NCBI GenBank assembly: GCA_027257055.1 | Contig: JAPVLO010000003.1 | Coordinates: forward strand, 12,093,501 to 12,157,500 | Reading direction: 5' to 3' | Source: Cephalopachus bancanus | Lineage: Eukaryota; Chordata; Mammalia; Primates; Tarsiidae | DNA: 64,000 nt | In this document: positions 34,681 to 45,970 of the stretch, in pieces | How the letters are laid out: every line of letters begins with the position of its first letter | Numbering within the stretch: the first letter of the stretch is position 1 | Notes under the pieces: model-generated | Database searches by the model: none | The model's input: the letters and a program-made list of their open reading frames with translations, nothing else | What the model was told of the DNA's origin: nothing | Translations under genes and position numbers: made by a program

Positions 34681-36339
34681 AACATTTTCACTCCTTCATT
34701 TTTGTGAGTTTCTCTTCCACCTCGATCTTCTGAAGCATCCTACAGAATGCCTGGCAGAGAAGCAGTAGATATTGTCAAACTGGAATGAAATGGGGTTGGG
34801 GGAGGGGGCTAGCTCATCACACGACAGCTTGATGTTCATTTCTTCTGCTCCAAAATGTTTTATAGTTTCAAGGATTTTTATAGTTTCAAGTTTTTTCTTG
34901 AAATTAAGTCTCACATTTAAAAGGAAAAATCCAGCTAAAGTGTTGAGAACTAGCTGGCTTAGAGGAGAAGGAAAACAAGTTTATAGCTAAACACATAGAA
35001 TGGAGGGGGGAGAGTGAATGGGGGGTTGGAGGAGGATGTGACTAAAAGGAGTCGGAACAGGAAACATTCTGGCAGAGGCTTACTAGGTGAAACTTGCACA
35101 AGCTCCTCCTACACTCATCTGTCTGAATTCTGGGGACATTGTCATTGTCTCTAGATTGATAGGGGTGATTGGAGAACAGGCAGAGGTTGATGCTTTTCTC
35201 ACCTCACCAGGAAGTCTTGGCATCCAGGAATCTGTGGCCAGGATGGACCCAGCCCCACAAGTGTTGCTCAGAAGAAGCCTGGTGAGGTCTCTGCCACCCC
35301 ACTAAGCTGGCAGCCCCAAGGGCCCAGAGTGTGCTTCTTCAGAAGCCACGTGCATCCTTCTTAGTCAGAATTGTTGCCTCTCAGAGTCCACAGGAGCCCT
35401 CCACACATGGCCTGGCAGCAGAGCCCATCAGAGGCAGTTGCTGAGCTGTGAGCCATGTTGAGCCTGGTGGCTCCCTCTGTTTGGGTGACTCTAGGACAAC
35501 ATGCAACCGGCAAGGTGACTTAGAGCCCAGGGTCTCTGCTGTATTTAGAGCAAGTAATTGAAAACTCTCAGAAAATATTATCTAGGAGAATTCTTTTTTC
35601 ACCAAAACCCAAGCAATTCTTAGAAACCATCCAGAAATCCATATCTGCAGCATCTTCTTTGTCTCAGAATCATCTCTGGGGGCAAGGACATTGTTCTAAT
35701 TATTTTGTTCCTTTGTGTAAATGAAAATCTGTGACTACCCTGGAAAGGGCTCTGAGGTCAAAGACATTATGTATCCACACAGAAGTTTTCATCGTACCAG
35801 AACTTTCTACCAAAAAGTTAGGTGACTGCTTTGGATCTCCCACTGAGCCAGATGCTCATTTCCTTAAGGAACCCATATGGGTCCCCACTCATCCACACAT
35901 AATGGCTCTGGATTTTGGCACATCATGGTTTTGAGTAAAATGCAATTTAGCTTTTTCAAGACTTGTTAGTACAGAAGGTTATGTTTCACTTCCTTCTCTT
36001 ACTTCTAAATCTTCTAAGAAAATATGGGGGCTTTGGACTTCCTGCCTCCAAAGGATGTTCAAGAAATAGTGTTTCTGTGGTTCCCTTATGATAAGCACAG
36101 TTTCCTAACTTCCTTTCTACCCACAATCCTGTTCTGGAACTGGGCTTGGCTCTGCAAACTTCTACTGAGCAGAAGTACTCCTCCTACGGCCCTGCCTCCC
36201 ACAGGTCTTGACTGTTCTCTGCCCTGTGGCAGAAGCCCACAAATGAGAAGTCTCTTCTCATTTTGCTTGTGCCCCCACTTAGCATCCCACAGTGGAAACA
36301 AGCACCTCCCAATGCTCCCTCGCCCCTTTCTCTTCCTTT
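34681..36339. other. Unassigned, mostly unique DNA
   Basis: 35090-35480 is GC-balanced. The 162-codon frame at 36024-36512 runs into L1M-like text and has no known domain, so it is not called a gene. Confidence 0.4.
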
Positions 36340-36640
36340 TCTCTCCTAGTAAAATTTATTATTTTCCTGATGGAGATGTCATATCCATGCAACAAAGAAC
36401 ACACAACTCAGGTGTATGGCTCAGTGATTTCTGTGTACATAGACACTGGTGTAGCAATCACTCTGAGCAAGAGATGGAACGTTCCAGCACCCAGCCTCCT
36501 GTGTGCCTCTAGCTCATCAGTGCCTCATGTCAAAGGCCATCATTATTCTGACTTTGGTTTTACCTACTCTTGAACTTCATATACATATAAGCATACGGCA
36601 TATATAGTTTTGTGGTTAGTTTCCTATCCTTTCCTACCAG
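36340..36640 (-). mobile_element. Possible L1M 3'-region fragment
   Basis: 'CTCAGTGATTTCTGTGTACA', 'TGTAGCAATCACTCTGAG', 'GAACGTTCCAGCACCCAGCC' is similar in order to the 3' region of old L1s (compare 2080-2490), but diverged. Confidence 0.4.
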
Positions 36641-37200
36641 GAATTCACCTTCTTCTTTGCCATCTGATGGGCACTCAATGCATATTCAGTGAAACAAATG
36701 TGTAAAGGCTCTATGTATAAAACTGATTTTTAAAAGAACATCTATTTAAAAGAAAAGATCTCCAGGGCCAGAAACAAATCTTTTTAAATAAGGAAACCAA
36801 GGGCAGCAGCAAGACCATTGCTCATAGGTAATATTTTTAAAAAGGAGAATATGAAAGGCATTGCTTGGTCCTATGCCCGTTTCCTTGCCACCCTCAACGA
36901 GGGAACTAAATTATTTCTGCTGAGAGATTCACATTGGTCTTTCTTTGTTTAAGATTATTGTTTTCAAAGAAGTGCCTGACACAGCTCTGGAGTTAGAGGC
37001 TAGTTGCCATGTGGGGGGCACAAGGATGTCAAGTAACATGTTCAAGACATTTACTAGTTGTGTGTGATTAGAGAGTTAATTCAGCATTTCAGCCCCAGTT
37101 TGCTAATCTACAAAAAAGTATCGCATGTATTGAAAGAAATAATGGCTATAAATGTACACTAAGAACTATAAAGTCCTGAAGAATAGCTCTACAAACTAGT

Positions 37201-37640
37201 TGTGATGGTTTCTTTTATGTGTGAGCTTCTCAAGTGCTAAGATATTTGTTCAAACATTATTCTGAATGTTTCTGTGGAAGTGTTTTTTGGATGAGATTAA
37301 CATTTAAATACATGTGTTTGAAATTAAGCAGATTACCTTTGCAATGTAGATGGGTCTCATCCAATCAGTTGAAGACCTCCATAGAACAAAGACTGACCTC
37401 CCCTGAACAAGAAAGTATTCTTCCAGCAGACAACCTTTAGACTTGAACTGCAACTCTTCCTTGGGTCTCCAGGCTGCCAGTTCATTCTGCAAATTTTAAA
37501 TTTATCAAGCTTCCACAATTACATGAGCTGATTCCTTAAAACAAGTTTCTCTCTCGCGCGCGCACTCTCTCTCTCTCGTACACACACCCTGACACACACA
37601 CACATCCTTGGTTCTGTTTGTCTGGGGAACTCAAGTACAC
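37201..37640 (+). mobile_element. MLT2-type LTR (ERVL group), solo
   Basis: 'TGTGATGGTTTCTTTTATGT', 'GATGGGTCTCATCCAATCAG', 'TTGAAGACCTCCATAGAACA', then 'CAATTACATGAGCTGATTCC', 'TTAAAACAAGTTTCTCTCTC' and 'GGTTCTGTTTGTCTGGGGAA' follow the MLT2 long terminal repeat of an ancient endogenous retrovirus. Only an LTR is present, with no viral gene. Its internal microsatellite (37550-37605) has become CT, CG and CA repeats. Confidence 0.8.
37550..37605. repeat. Mixed CT/CG/CA tract
   Basis: CTCTCTCGCGCGCGCACTCT followed by CT units and then ACAC units. The CGCGCGCGCA core is an alternating purine-pyrimidine run. Confidence 0.9.
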
Positions 37641-38924
37641 TAGTTTTTTAATTGAGTTTATTGATTCTAATGTTTTCTTACATCTTTTGTCTATTCTTTT
37701 ATTTCAGATGCTATCTAGTTTATTGCTTCTTTTCTAAATCACCAAGGAATATACTAAGAGTATATTTTTCTGTATTCCTGTTATTAAAGTTATTTCAAGT
37801 AACAATTTTTATTTCCATTGTTGTCTTATCCATCAACCTTGGATTGGGGGTAACTTTTTTGCAGACGCAGTATCTGCTGCACTCTGAGGTAAATTTTTAG
37901 GGACATTTATTGATGCTACTTCTTACCACCTTGTGGGTTTCAGCGTGCTATGCTTGTTAAACATGTGTCTAGATCTACTGACTTGCCACTGGACACACCC
38001 CAACCCTTAGGACACCAGGGTCATGTTTAATTTCCCCTAGAAGTTTCAGTAGAAACCCAGGACATCAGTTCTTCTCAAATCGAGTTCCCTCATCTTTCTC
38101 TGGTACCTAGAATAATTCCTCTTCCTTTCCACTGTACTGAACTGATAGGGTGAAAATGAAATTTCCTCACTTGTCTTTGAGCTCTTTTAAGTCCAAGTTT
38201 TACTCCAAACTTATTTCTGTAGGCCCCACCTTAACTTTGCTGGGTCATCTCAAGCTGAGGACCTCCCAAGCAAAGCGTACACCCAATTTCACTCTACTGA
38301 TCCTAGGGCACGCGGAAAGGGAACTGATGGGATCTGGAAGACAGTTTTATCTTCTTCTTCTTCTTCTTCCTTTTTAGTGAAATGTCCACCCCATAAGATG
38401 GCCAGTTGTGTGTCTTTGATGATCACAAAACAGGTCAGAGTGCTGTCAAACAACAGGAAGCAAGGCCATTGTGGTCTATGTTTTTTTGTCCTAAAAACTG
38501 GCTCATGTTTTTAATTGCTTCACTGACACATACATTATTAAAGGTTTTTTTAAAATCCCATGTTATTGGATATCTTTTCTACAGTTTTACTGATTTCATC
38601 TAACTTTGTTAAATCATGGCTTGATTTAACAAAGAATTTTGGTTTATATTATTGAATTTATCTCAGGCTTCTATAATCTCTCTTTTTGCTCCTCTTTTTC
38701 TTCCTCTCTTTCTTCCCTCCTCTTCTTTTCTTCTTTTAAAAAGTTACGGGTTAGGGTTCAGAAATTACTTATCGAGTACAATGTTTACTATCTGGGGAAT
38801 AGACCACATGTGACACAATCTCCACCACTATACAATATGCCCATGTAGCAAACACTTACTTGTACTCCCTGTAACTTTTTTTTTTTAAGTTATGGTAGGA
38901 TAGAGGACCATTTCTCAGATTTTA
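37641..38924. other. Unassigned AT-rich DNA
   Basis: 38351-38369 is (CTT)n. 37640-37900 and 38500-38760 read like decayed L1 coding sequence but I could not place them. No gene was recognised. Confidence 0.4.
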
Positions 38925-39072
38925 TTTTTATTTAAATTTTTTCTCATTTTTTAGAGATAGAGTCTCACGATATTTCCCAGACAGGACTTGAACTCCTAGG
39001 CTCAAACAGTTCTCCTGCCTCAGCCTCCTGAGCAGCTGTGACTACAGGTGCATGCCATCACACTTGGCTTCC
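38925..39072 (-). mobile_element. Monomeric Alu (FLAM-like)
   Basis: A single left-arm-like unit with T-rich tail ('TTTTTTAGAGATAGAGTCTC', 'GCCTCAGCCTCCTGAGCAGC') and no right arm. CAGATTTTA at 38916-38924 and 39073-39081 is a perfect 9-bp duplication, so the unit inserted as a monomer and was not trimmed later. Confidence 0.88.
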
Positions 39073-39239
39073 CAGATTTTAAATGTAGTTTTTTCTGACA
39101 TCTATAGGATCTGTATAAACACTTTCTTCTCTCTCTCCCCTCCACCCCCACCAGTGGCTGGAGGGAGAAGTCTTCAGGCCTTTGATTCTTATATTGGTTT
39201 GATATCTATAGATGTTAGAGACACGCTAATCTAAGTCAC

Positions 39240-39545
39240 TCAGTCAAGTGTCAGTGGTTTAAAATATTATCTGTTCTGTGGCCTTGAATGGTGACTTACC
39301 CTCTCCATACTTCACTTTCTTTATTTGTCAAAAAAGGACTAGTGGATATTCATCTTTCAACAGGTTTGTGGTGAGGATTATACATAATGTTTTGAATGGT
39401 TCATTATATTATTAGCTTTCAAACTGGCAGATCCATAACTTGTCTGTTTTTGTACATATCAAATATTCTATTTGACAGAAAAGAATGTTTATGGGGTACT
39501 TGGTGTGGTCTGAATATAGTAAGTGCTCAGTAAATGTTAGCTGCT
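39240..39545 (+). mobile_element. MIR SINE
   Basis: 'GGCCTTGAATGGTGACTTAC', 'CTTTATTTGTCAAAAAAGGA', 'TAGTAAGTGCTCAGTAAATG' match MIR order to its 3' end. Confidence 0.75.
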
Positions 39546-40599
39546 GTTGTAGACTGAAACAGGCATTTCAAGTTTTCATTTTATTTAAGGGATGTCATAG
39601 GACATCCAAAGATACATAAATAGCGACTTGCCAACCCAGTGAGCTTACAGTTTAGCTTCAGCAGCACATAAACACAGTCAGCAAATCTAGGCATAACCCA
39701 GTCTGAACTTTAGAACAGTGCTTCTTCAACTCTTTGCTGTCATAGTACACTGAGGAAATAACAATATTTGCCCAGCATGAGAGGGCAGGTTGGAAGGAAT
39801 CAGTGTTTTTCTATGTGGGGCTTGAATTTTTTTAAAAAATCACTATTTTTTTCTTTGTATTATGTAGTTATGATAAGATAAAATATGTTTGAAAAGCATA
39901 TTAAATATTGATTTTATATAAAACTTCCAAATACATGATTTTGAATTTTCCCATGAGAAATTAAGCTTTCTTCTATTAACATAACTTTCAAAAATATTAT
40001 TCTTCATGTTTGAAATGACTGCAGACAATCTCCAACCATGATATTTTAATAATGGTTTCATGAAATTCTTTACCATAGATCAGAAATTTTTCACACAAAG
40101 ATAATTAAAATTTTAAAGCATTTCAAGAATGCCTAAAGCTGATATTATATTTAACAGCTCTTCATTTCTTGTTGATAAATATTGGATTGTTTATAAAAAT
40201 GAAAATGGATTTCAGAGCAGCCCGAGAGCAGACACTTTTGGGAATCCAGGCTCATCTCCCTCCTACCCTCTGTTGTGTTCTCATCCACAATCATTTTTGG
40301 TCTTTCATTTTTCTTTATTTTAGAATTTAAGAGGAAGAAAATAGGCATTCTAGTGGAGGAGCTACACATTCCTCAGGAATAATACAAGCACACTGTTTCA
40401 TATAATATAAGTGAATGGCTGAGCTATCCTGGCCCCACTCTCAAGTCTCAGGTATAAATTAGGGTGACATTTTCTCTTTGGATGAGTGGTCAAACTCCCT
40501 ACATGCATTTTCTCCATTGAAGGACGTATGTCCTTTTGATATCTTCCAAGGCCCTTAGATGGATTATAGATTTCCCTGGAGAAATCCAGCTTAGGGGTT
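39546..40599. other. Unassigned AT-rich DNA
   Basis: Very AT-rich from 39830 to 40200. No gene or repeat was recognised. Confidence 0.4.
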
Positions 40600-40746
40600 A
40601 AGAAGTGGCGTAGATTCAGTTAGTCTGGCTTTAAATCCCCACTTTACCATATCCTATGTGACCCTGGGAAAATTACATAATCTCTAGGACTCAGTATTAT
40701 CATCTGTAAAATAGAAACAGCTTGCTTTAATGCTTTACTCTGTATC
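40600..40746 (+). mobile_element. MIR SINE
   Basis: 'CTGGCTTTAAATCCCCACTT', 'TATGTGACCCTGGGAAAATT', 'TATTATCATCTGTAAAATAG'. The hAT element that follows begins at its 3' end. Confidence 0.85.
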
Positions 40747-40965
40747 ATGGTATCTCAACTTTAGCACTATTGATATTTGGGTGCAGGTAATTCTCTGTTG
40801 CACATAGGCTGACCTGTGCACTGCAGGATGTTAAACAGCATCATAGCCTTTACACCCCAGAACCAGTAGGCCCACATCCCCCAGTCGTAAGAACATAAAC
40901 TGTCTTTAGACATTGCCAAGTGTTCCCTGGGAGGCAAAGTCACCCCTAGTTGAGGACCGCCACTC
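40747..40965 (-). mobile_element. MER5A (non-autonomous hAT)
   Basis: Reads backward through MER5A: 'TATCTCAACTTTAGCACTAT', 'CACTGCAGGATGTTAAACAG', 'CATCATAGCCTTTACACCCC', 'TAGACATTGCCAAGTGTTCC', 'CCTAGTTGAGGACCGCCACT'. The element is close to full length, with degenerate ends. Confidence 0.85.
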
Positions 40966-40984
40966 TACATAGCAAATGAGAAAC

Positions 40985-41215
40985 TTGTAAGGCACAAGCC
41001 TGGCACGCAGCATTGTGATTACGACCAGGGTATATACCCATCTCCTCCATTTGCAGGCTGGGTGACCTCAGAAAAGTCACTCAAACTCTCTGAGCACCAT
41101 TTCTTCCTTTTAAAATGGGAATCGTCATCTCTGTTGGGTCTACCTCACTGGACAATTGTAAAAAGCAAACAAAATGTCTGATATAAAAATGCATGTAAGC
41201 CATCAAGAGCTATCT
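40985..41215 (+). mobile_element. MIR SINE
   Basis: 'GGTGACCTCAGAAAAGTCAC', 'TCAAACTCTCTGAGCACCAT', 'TTCTTCCTTTTAAAATGGGA'. Confidence 0.8.
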
Positions 41216-41279
41216 ATAGCAGCCTTGACACACTATTGTTACCATGTGGTGGACAGCTTGGTAGTGAGGCTGCATGACT

Positions 41280-41480
41280 GAGTTTGAATCCATTCTAACA
41301 TTCAAAATGACTGGCGACATCAAAGTGCTCAATGAATTTTCACTTCTATTGTTGCTGTGTCCATTTTACAGGTGAAGAAACTGAGACACAGAGAGGTAAA
41401 AGAAATTTGCTCAAGATCACACAGCATAATGCTTGGAGCCAGAATGGCATTCAGACCACATAATTCCAAATTTGGTCTTC
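41280..41480 (-). mobile_element. MIR SINE
   Basis: 'CCATTTTACAGGTGAAGAAA', 'CTGAGACACAGAGAGGTAAA', 'CTCAAGATCACACAGC' are the reversed core. An adjacent forward MIR ends 65 bases upstream. Confidence 0.85.
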
Positions 41481-42739
41481 TGTCTCCTCCAAGGTTTGTA
41501 CGTTTCCCAGTGAATACTAGTGCCATTATTAGAAATCAAAGAAGCCCCTTCTGTTATCAAAGGGAGTTGACATTTATATAATAGACTGCTGTTTTATGGT
41601 TAAGAGTTAGAGAAAACACCACAGGACAACTGAAAATGACGATTTAGATCTTTTTCTCCTGTTTTCAATTCAGAAGAGAATTGTATCCTTAAGAACTGCT
41701 TGAAGGAAGTTGAAAATGAAGGGGAAGGGGCAATCCCACCTCTGCACTGTGAATCAGTCATTTGAAAGGTTGAGTTGTGCCTTCCACATCCGGGCTCTTA
41801 GAGTTTCAACTTTGCAAGCCTTGGTTATTTGTAAGGCTTTCTAGGGGAGACTCCTCTGGTGCCTGCAGTCTTGCTAAAATCCTGACTGTCATTGTGAACA
41901 TCTAGCAGTCAAAAGGAGAGCACAGAGGACATTTGTCCTCTTAGCTGGCTTCTCTGAGGGCAAGTTCCTGATCCCCAGGATTCTAAGGCCTGAGATCAGT
42001 TACCACCATTCCTACCTCCTGCTCCCAAACACTCTCAGTTGAGGTGTCCTCGAGAGAATTTCCCCCTCGGGGTCCTGCCTGGCTTTGGAAATTGCACTGA
42101 GCCAAGGGTACCTTCTTGAGCTCCCGATTTGTGGTTGCTTGGTCATTGGAAGGGGAGACTGCCCAGAGTGCAGAGCTAAATCCAGTCAAGCACCCTTCCT
42201 AATTATTTCCTCTGGACACAGGATTCCAGGAGTCCAGGCAGCTGAGGATGCGAGCAGCACATGAAAATCAGCAGACGGCTGTTTCAACAGAGATGCAACC
42301 ACAGGGATCACAGATTAATTTCCCCAAAGGAAATGTCCTGTTAGCTTGGTTACAGTGCCCTCCAGGAGGCTGCCTGCCACAGTCTCAAGTCCAGAGCATT
42401 AGTTTTGCAGCTAAGAAGCCTGGGTTTGGGATGTACTAGCTATCTGACCTCCTACTCATTCTTAGGGAGAATTAACATTTTCTTTTTTTAAAGCTAAAAC
42501 ATGTTCAAACAGATGAGTTATTTCACCTCACCAACCCTGTACAATCAGGTAATACCAGTGAACTCAGTTGAGATGAGAGGGTCCAAGCATAGTACAGCAC
42601 CCAGGACATGGCAGGGGACAGCAAGTGCTATTTCATGCCCTTCCTACAATAACTTTTTGTTGAACACTGCTTATGTGCCAGTGTCCTGGGCTCAACCCTC
42701 AGATGGTCATCACTGTGCACATTATAATATAGCTAGTAT
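41481..42739. other. Unassigned, mostly unique DNA
   Basis: No repeat or gene was recognised. 42190-42330 has mixed composition with several CpGs. Confidence 0.4.
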
Positions 42740-42950
42740 GGAATTTTCAGTCGGTGCCCAGCTCTGCCTTTTGTTCCTCTTCTTACTGGTGTGCAACGCT
42801 AGGCAAATCACTTTCCTTCTCTGAGTCCCTCTGTCCTCACCTGGAGAGAACACTTACAAGTTTGCTGTGGTGACTCAATTACATCATGCACCTCACACAG
42901 GGCCTGGCAAGGGAATGAGCTTAATTCATTCATTCTTTCCGTCTTTCTTC
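42740..42950 (+). mobile_element. MIR SINE
   Basis: 'GTGCAACGCTAGGCAAATCA', 'CTTTCCTTCTCTGAGTCCCT', 'CACACAGGGCCTGGCAAGGG'. Confidence 0.75.
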
Positions 42951-43109
42951 CTACCCATCTGCATCAGTTGTGTGTGCTAAGTACTCCAGACAGCTCAGAT
43001 GGGGAATTTTGAAAATCTTTTCAACATTGGCTTCACCACTATGAATAGCGCCCTTCACACCAGCTGGATGCATACCAGTCAAATCGGATGCCCTTCACAG
43101 GTACCATTT

Positions 43110-43340
43110 TCATCCTCTGTCTCAGAGGCACCCAACTCTGGTACTAAATCACCAAGGAGGGTTTAAAAAGATCAATGCTCAGGAATTACTACAGAAGATT
43201 CTAAGGACTACCAGGCATGAAAACCACTGGTTCTTTTTCAATGGTTCATTTTTCATTCAAAGAGGCTGAAGCTCAGAGAGGTTAAATGATTTGCTCTAGG
43301 GAAATCAACTCATACCAGAGTCTGGTTAGGAGTCCAAGCT
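43110..43340. mobile_element. Possible hAT scrap and a reversed MIR core
   Basis: 43110-43232 ends 'GGCATGAAAACCACTGGTTC', which looks like the end of a MER20/MER5-type hAT. 43245-43340 has 'AAGAGGCTGAAGCTCAGAGA', the reversed MIR core. Confidence 0.45.
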
Positions 43341-43559
43341 GGTGGTCCCAGTTCCTAGCACAGCAATCTACCCATTATGTGATGTTTTCTCTCATTGTCT
43401 TGGCTCCCTCTAGGCATTTGGCTGGCTTGTGTGTTTCAAAGAATGAACAAGACTTAAGGAGGGATCCCAAGAGTCAGTATTCACAAAGCAGGTGCCCTCT
43501 GCCTTGCTCAGAACTTGACTGAAGTTCTTCATTTCACAGATAATTTCCGAGACGTCTGA

Positions 43560-44300
43560 GACATCTGTCATAACCAAATCTGGCCTAGGTCTGTTGACTC
43601 AGTGACAGTGAGACATAGTGCCTTTTCTTAAGGGGCTCATGACTGGTTCTAAAGAGAAAGGCAGACAAAGTAGGATCTGGCCAATTAAAACAAATATCAG
43701 GGTGGTCATGAGCTGGGATTTCTCTGGAAACCAGAGAAAGCCTCTGACCCTGGAGGGAGACATGAGGAGGCTGGCAGAGAAGCCTCCATTGGAGAAGCAA
43801 CACTTAAGCTGAGTTTTAGAGGACAAGAATGAGTAGGAAAATAGCATGAAAGAAAACAGATTAGGGAATGGGAAGGTGAGAGGTGAGGCTATGAGACAGG
43901 AACAGGGCAGGTTATCTAAAGCCTCTTACATGTCCAGCTGAAAAGCCAAGCTTCACACTGTAGGGGTAAATGAAAGGCTTTATGCAGGGGAGGGGCAGGT
44001 CAAGTTCTGCAAATGTGGCTCTGATGGTCATGTGGAGGCTGAATTGGAATGGAAAGACCAAAGCCAGGGATATCACCAAAAGAGAAACACTGGGGGTCTG
44101 GTTTAGTGCAAAGGGCCCAGGGATAAAGATGGTTTGGTGAATCCTCTGGGGAAACGCTGGTACAGGGTAAAGCAGATTGGAGAGGTATTTTTAAGAGACA
44201 TTGTAATTGATTAGGTGAGGAAGCAGAAGATGTAAAAAAAGTCAAAGTCGACTCCCAGGTTTCTGACTTGGACAACTGGGTAAATAATGGTGCCAAATAC
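43560..44300. repeat. Ancient mammal-wide repeat, family not named
   Basis: 'AAGCCTCCATTGGAGAAGCA', 'TAAGCTGAGTTTTAGAGGAC', 'AAATGAAAGGCTTTATGCAG' and purine-rich text match the style of the 20.6 and 47.8 kb copies. Confidence 0.5.
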
Positions 44301-44327
44301 TAGGGAGGAATGTATCTGTTTTCCTCC

Positions 44328-44697
44328 TGTCTTGGTCAGCTTGGGCTGCCAGGAGAAAGTACTATCAAAATTTATTTCTCACAGTTCTGGAGATTGAAAG
44401 TCCATCAAGGTATGAGTATGATTGGTTTCTGGGTGAAGGCTCTCTTTCTAGCTTGCAGACAGCCACATCCTCCCCATGTGTGCACATGGCCTTTCCTCAG
44501 TGTTACGCTTGGGAGAGGGCAAGCAAACTCTCACCATCTCTTATTATAAGGGCCCTAATCCAATCAACTGGGCCTTACCCTCATGACCTCATCTTGTTCT
44601 AATCACCTCCAAAGGCTACAGCTCCAAATGTCATTAGACCCAGAGTTAGATTTCCACAAATGAATTTTTGAGGAACACAAGCATTTAGTCCATAACA
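44328..44697 (-). mobile_element. MaLR solo LTR (MLT1/MST type)
   Basis: On the opposite strand it runs TGTTATGGACTAAATGCTTG, 'GTGGAAATCTAACTC', 'GATTGGATTAGGGCCCTTAT', 'CAATCTCCAGAACTGTGAGA', 'AATAAATT' and ends GCTGACCAAGACA, so it has intact TG and CA ends. CCTCC before and CCCCC after are a 5-bp duplication with one mismatch. An old retrovirus-like LTR, with no internal genes here. Confidence 0.88.
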
Positions 44698-45754
44698 CCC
44701 CCAGTTAAGAAGAGCAAAATAACGGTGCCATTTATCCCAGTCATCTTCCTGTTCTGATCGATTTTAACCTCTTTGGTGATTTCAAGAGGAAGCTTCCAAA
44801 CACATTTATTTCCATTCATTCATCTTTCCTTCCATCCCTGGTACGAAAGTGATGGAAGGGGAGCCTCAATAGGTGAGGTAGGACTAAACTATGAGTTAAC
44901 AGTGAAGATTTTTTTCTGACACAAGCATGAAAAGTTAGTTTCCTAATGATTCAATCAATGCAAGGTCTTGACCTAGAATCTCATATGTCAGCTGAATCAT
45001 AGGTACCTCTGCCCTCAAGCATCTTATAGTTTTGTAGCTACAGAGAGAACTTTCTCAGGCAGTTAGCCCTTTAGGCTCTGGTCTCAGGTCATAAACATCT
45101 TGCTTCTGAATATGAAGGTCCTTAGGGATGACCCCATCACTCTCCTTCTTTCTGGGACTTACCTGTATCTATTTCCTCAGGCAGGGGACAATCTGTTTAC
45201 CTGGATCCTAAGTGGCTTGTAGGATGAATCATGTTCCAATTCTCTGAGAGAGTTTACATGTTGGAAAGAGTGCTCTCTTTGATCTCACAGCTTAGAGCAT
45301 ATAGATTTTGTCCAGGTAATCATGTAGTTGGCGTCAGGCTTTGTCAGTCTTTGTTTCATTGAGACTCTATGGCATTCAAAGTTTTGGGGTACTGGTCCTG
45401 GAGCCAACGTGGTTTGGCTTCAACAGTAACTGGAGCCTGCATTTTTTCTTCAACTCTTTAATGACAATTGATCTGTCTAGAAGTCAAGACTTTTCAAAAT
45501 GGTTTCAGATCTAAGAGGGTGGGCCTTTAACAAGAACACACTCTCTTCTTTTCTCCTCCGTCATTCCCAAACTGTCTCAATAAACTTCATTTTGCCTTAG
45601 TGCTTTGCATTAATAAAACACATTCATTACACTGTCATTTTAACCTCTCACATCAGCCTTGAGAGGTAGAAAGATTAATGTACTTGGGCTTAGTTTGGCA
45701 AAAGAAAAATTTTGACACTGATTAAAGGATTTATTCAATATCTCATGGAGTAGG
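44698..45754. other. Unassigned DNA
   Basis: No gene or repeat was recognised. Confidence 0.4.
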
Positions 45755-45970
45755 AGTTGTGAGAGGAGCTAACATTTATTGTCTACCATGTGCCAGATTC
45801 TTTGTATATCCTAATTTGTTTAATACAACCAACCGGTTGGGGTAGATATTACTGTGCCCATTTTGAAGACGAAGACACTGAGTCATGAGAGATTTAAATA
45901 GCTATTTCAAAGTCCACAGTCCTTAGGTAGCTAAGTTGGCACTGACTCCCTAGTTTTCTGATGATTAGTC
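45755..45970 (-). mobile_element. MIR SINE
   Basis: 'AGCTAACATTTATTGTCTAC', 'CATGTGCCAGATTCTTTGTA', 'CCATTTTGAAGACGAAGACA' are the reversed 3' end and core. Confidence 0.8.

Noticed and set aside
36024..36512. 162-codon plus-strand open frame
   Set aside because: Runs into L1M-like sequence and shows no known domain or gene context.
38745..38760. Telomere-like GGGTTAGGGTT
   Set aside because: Fewer than two full TTAGGG units; expected by chance.
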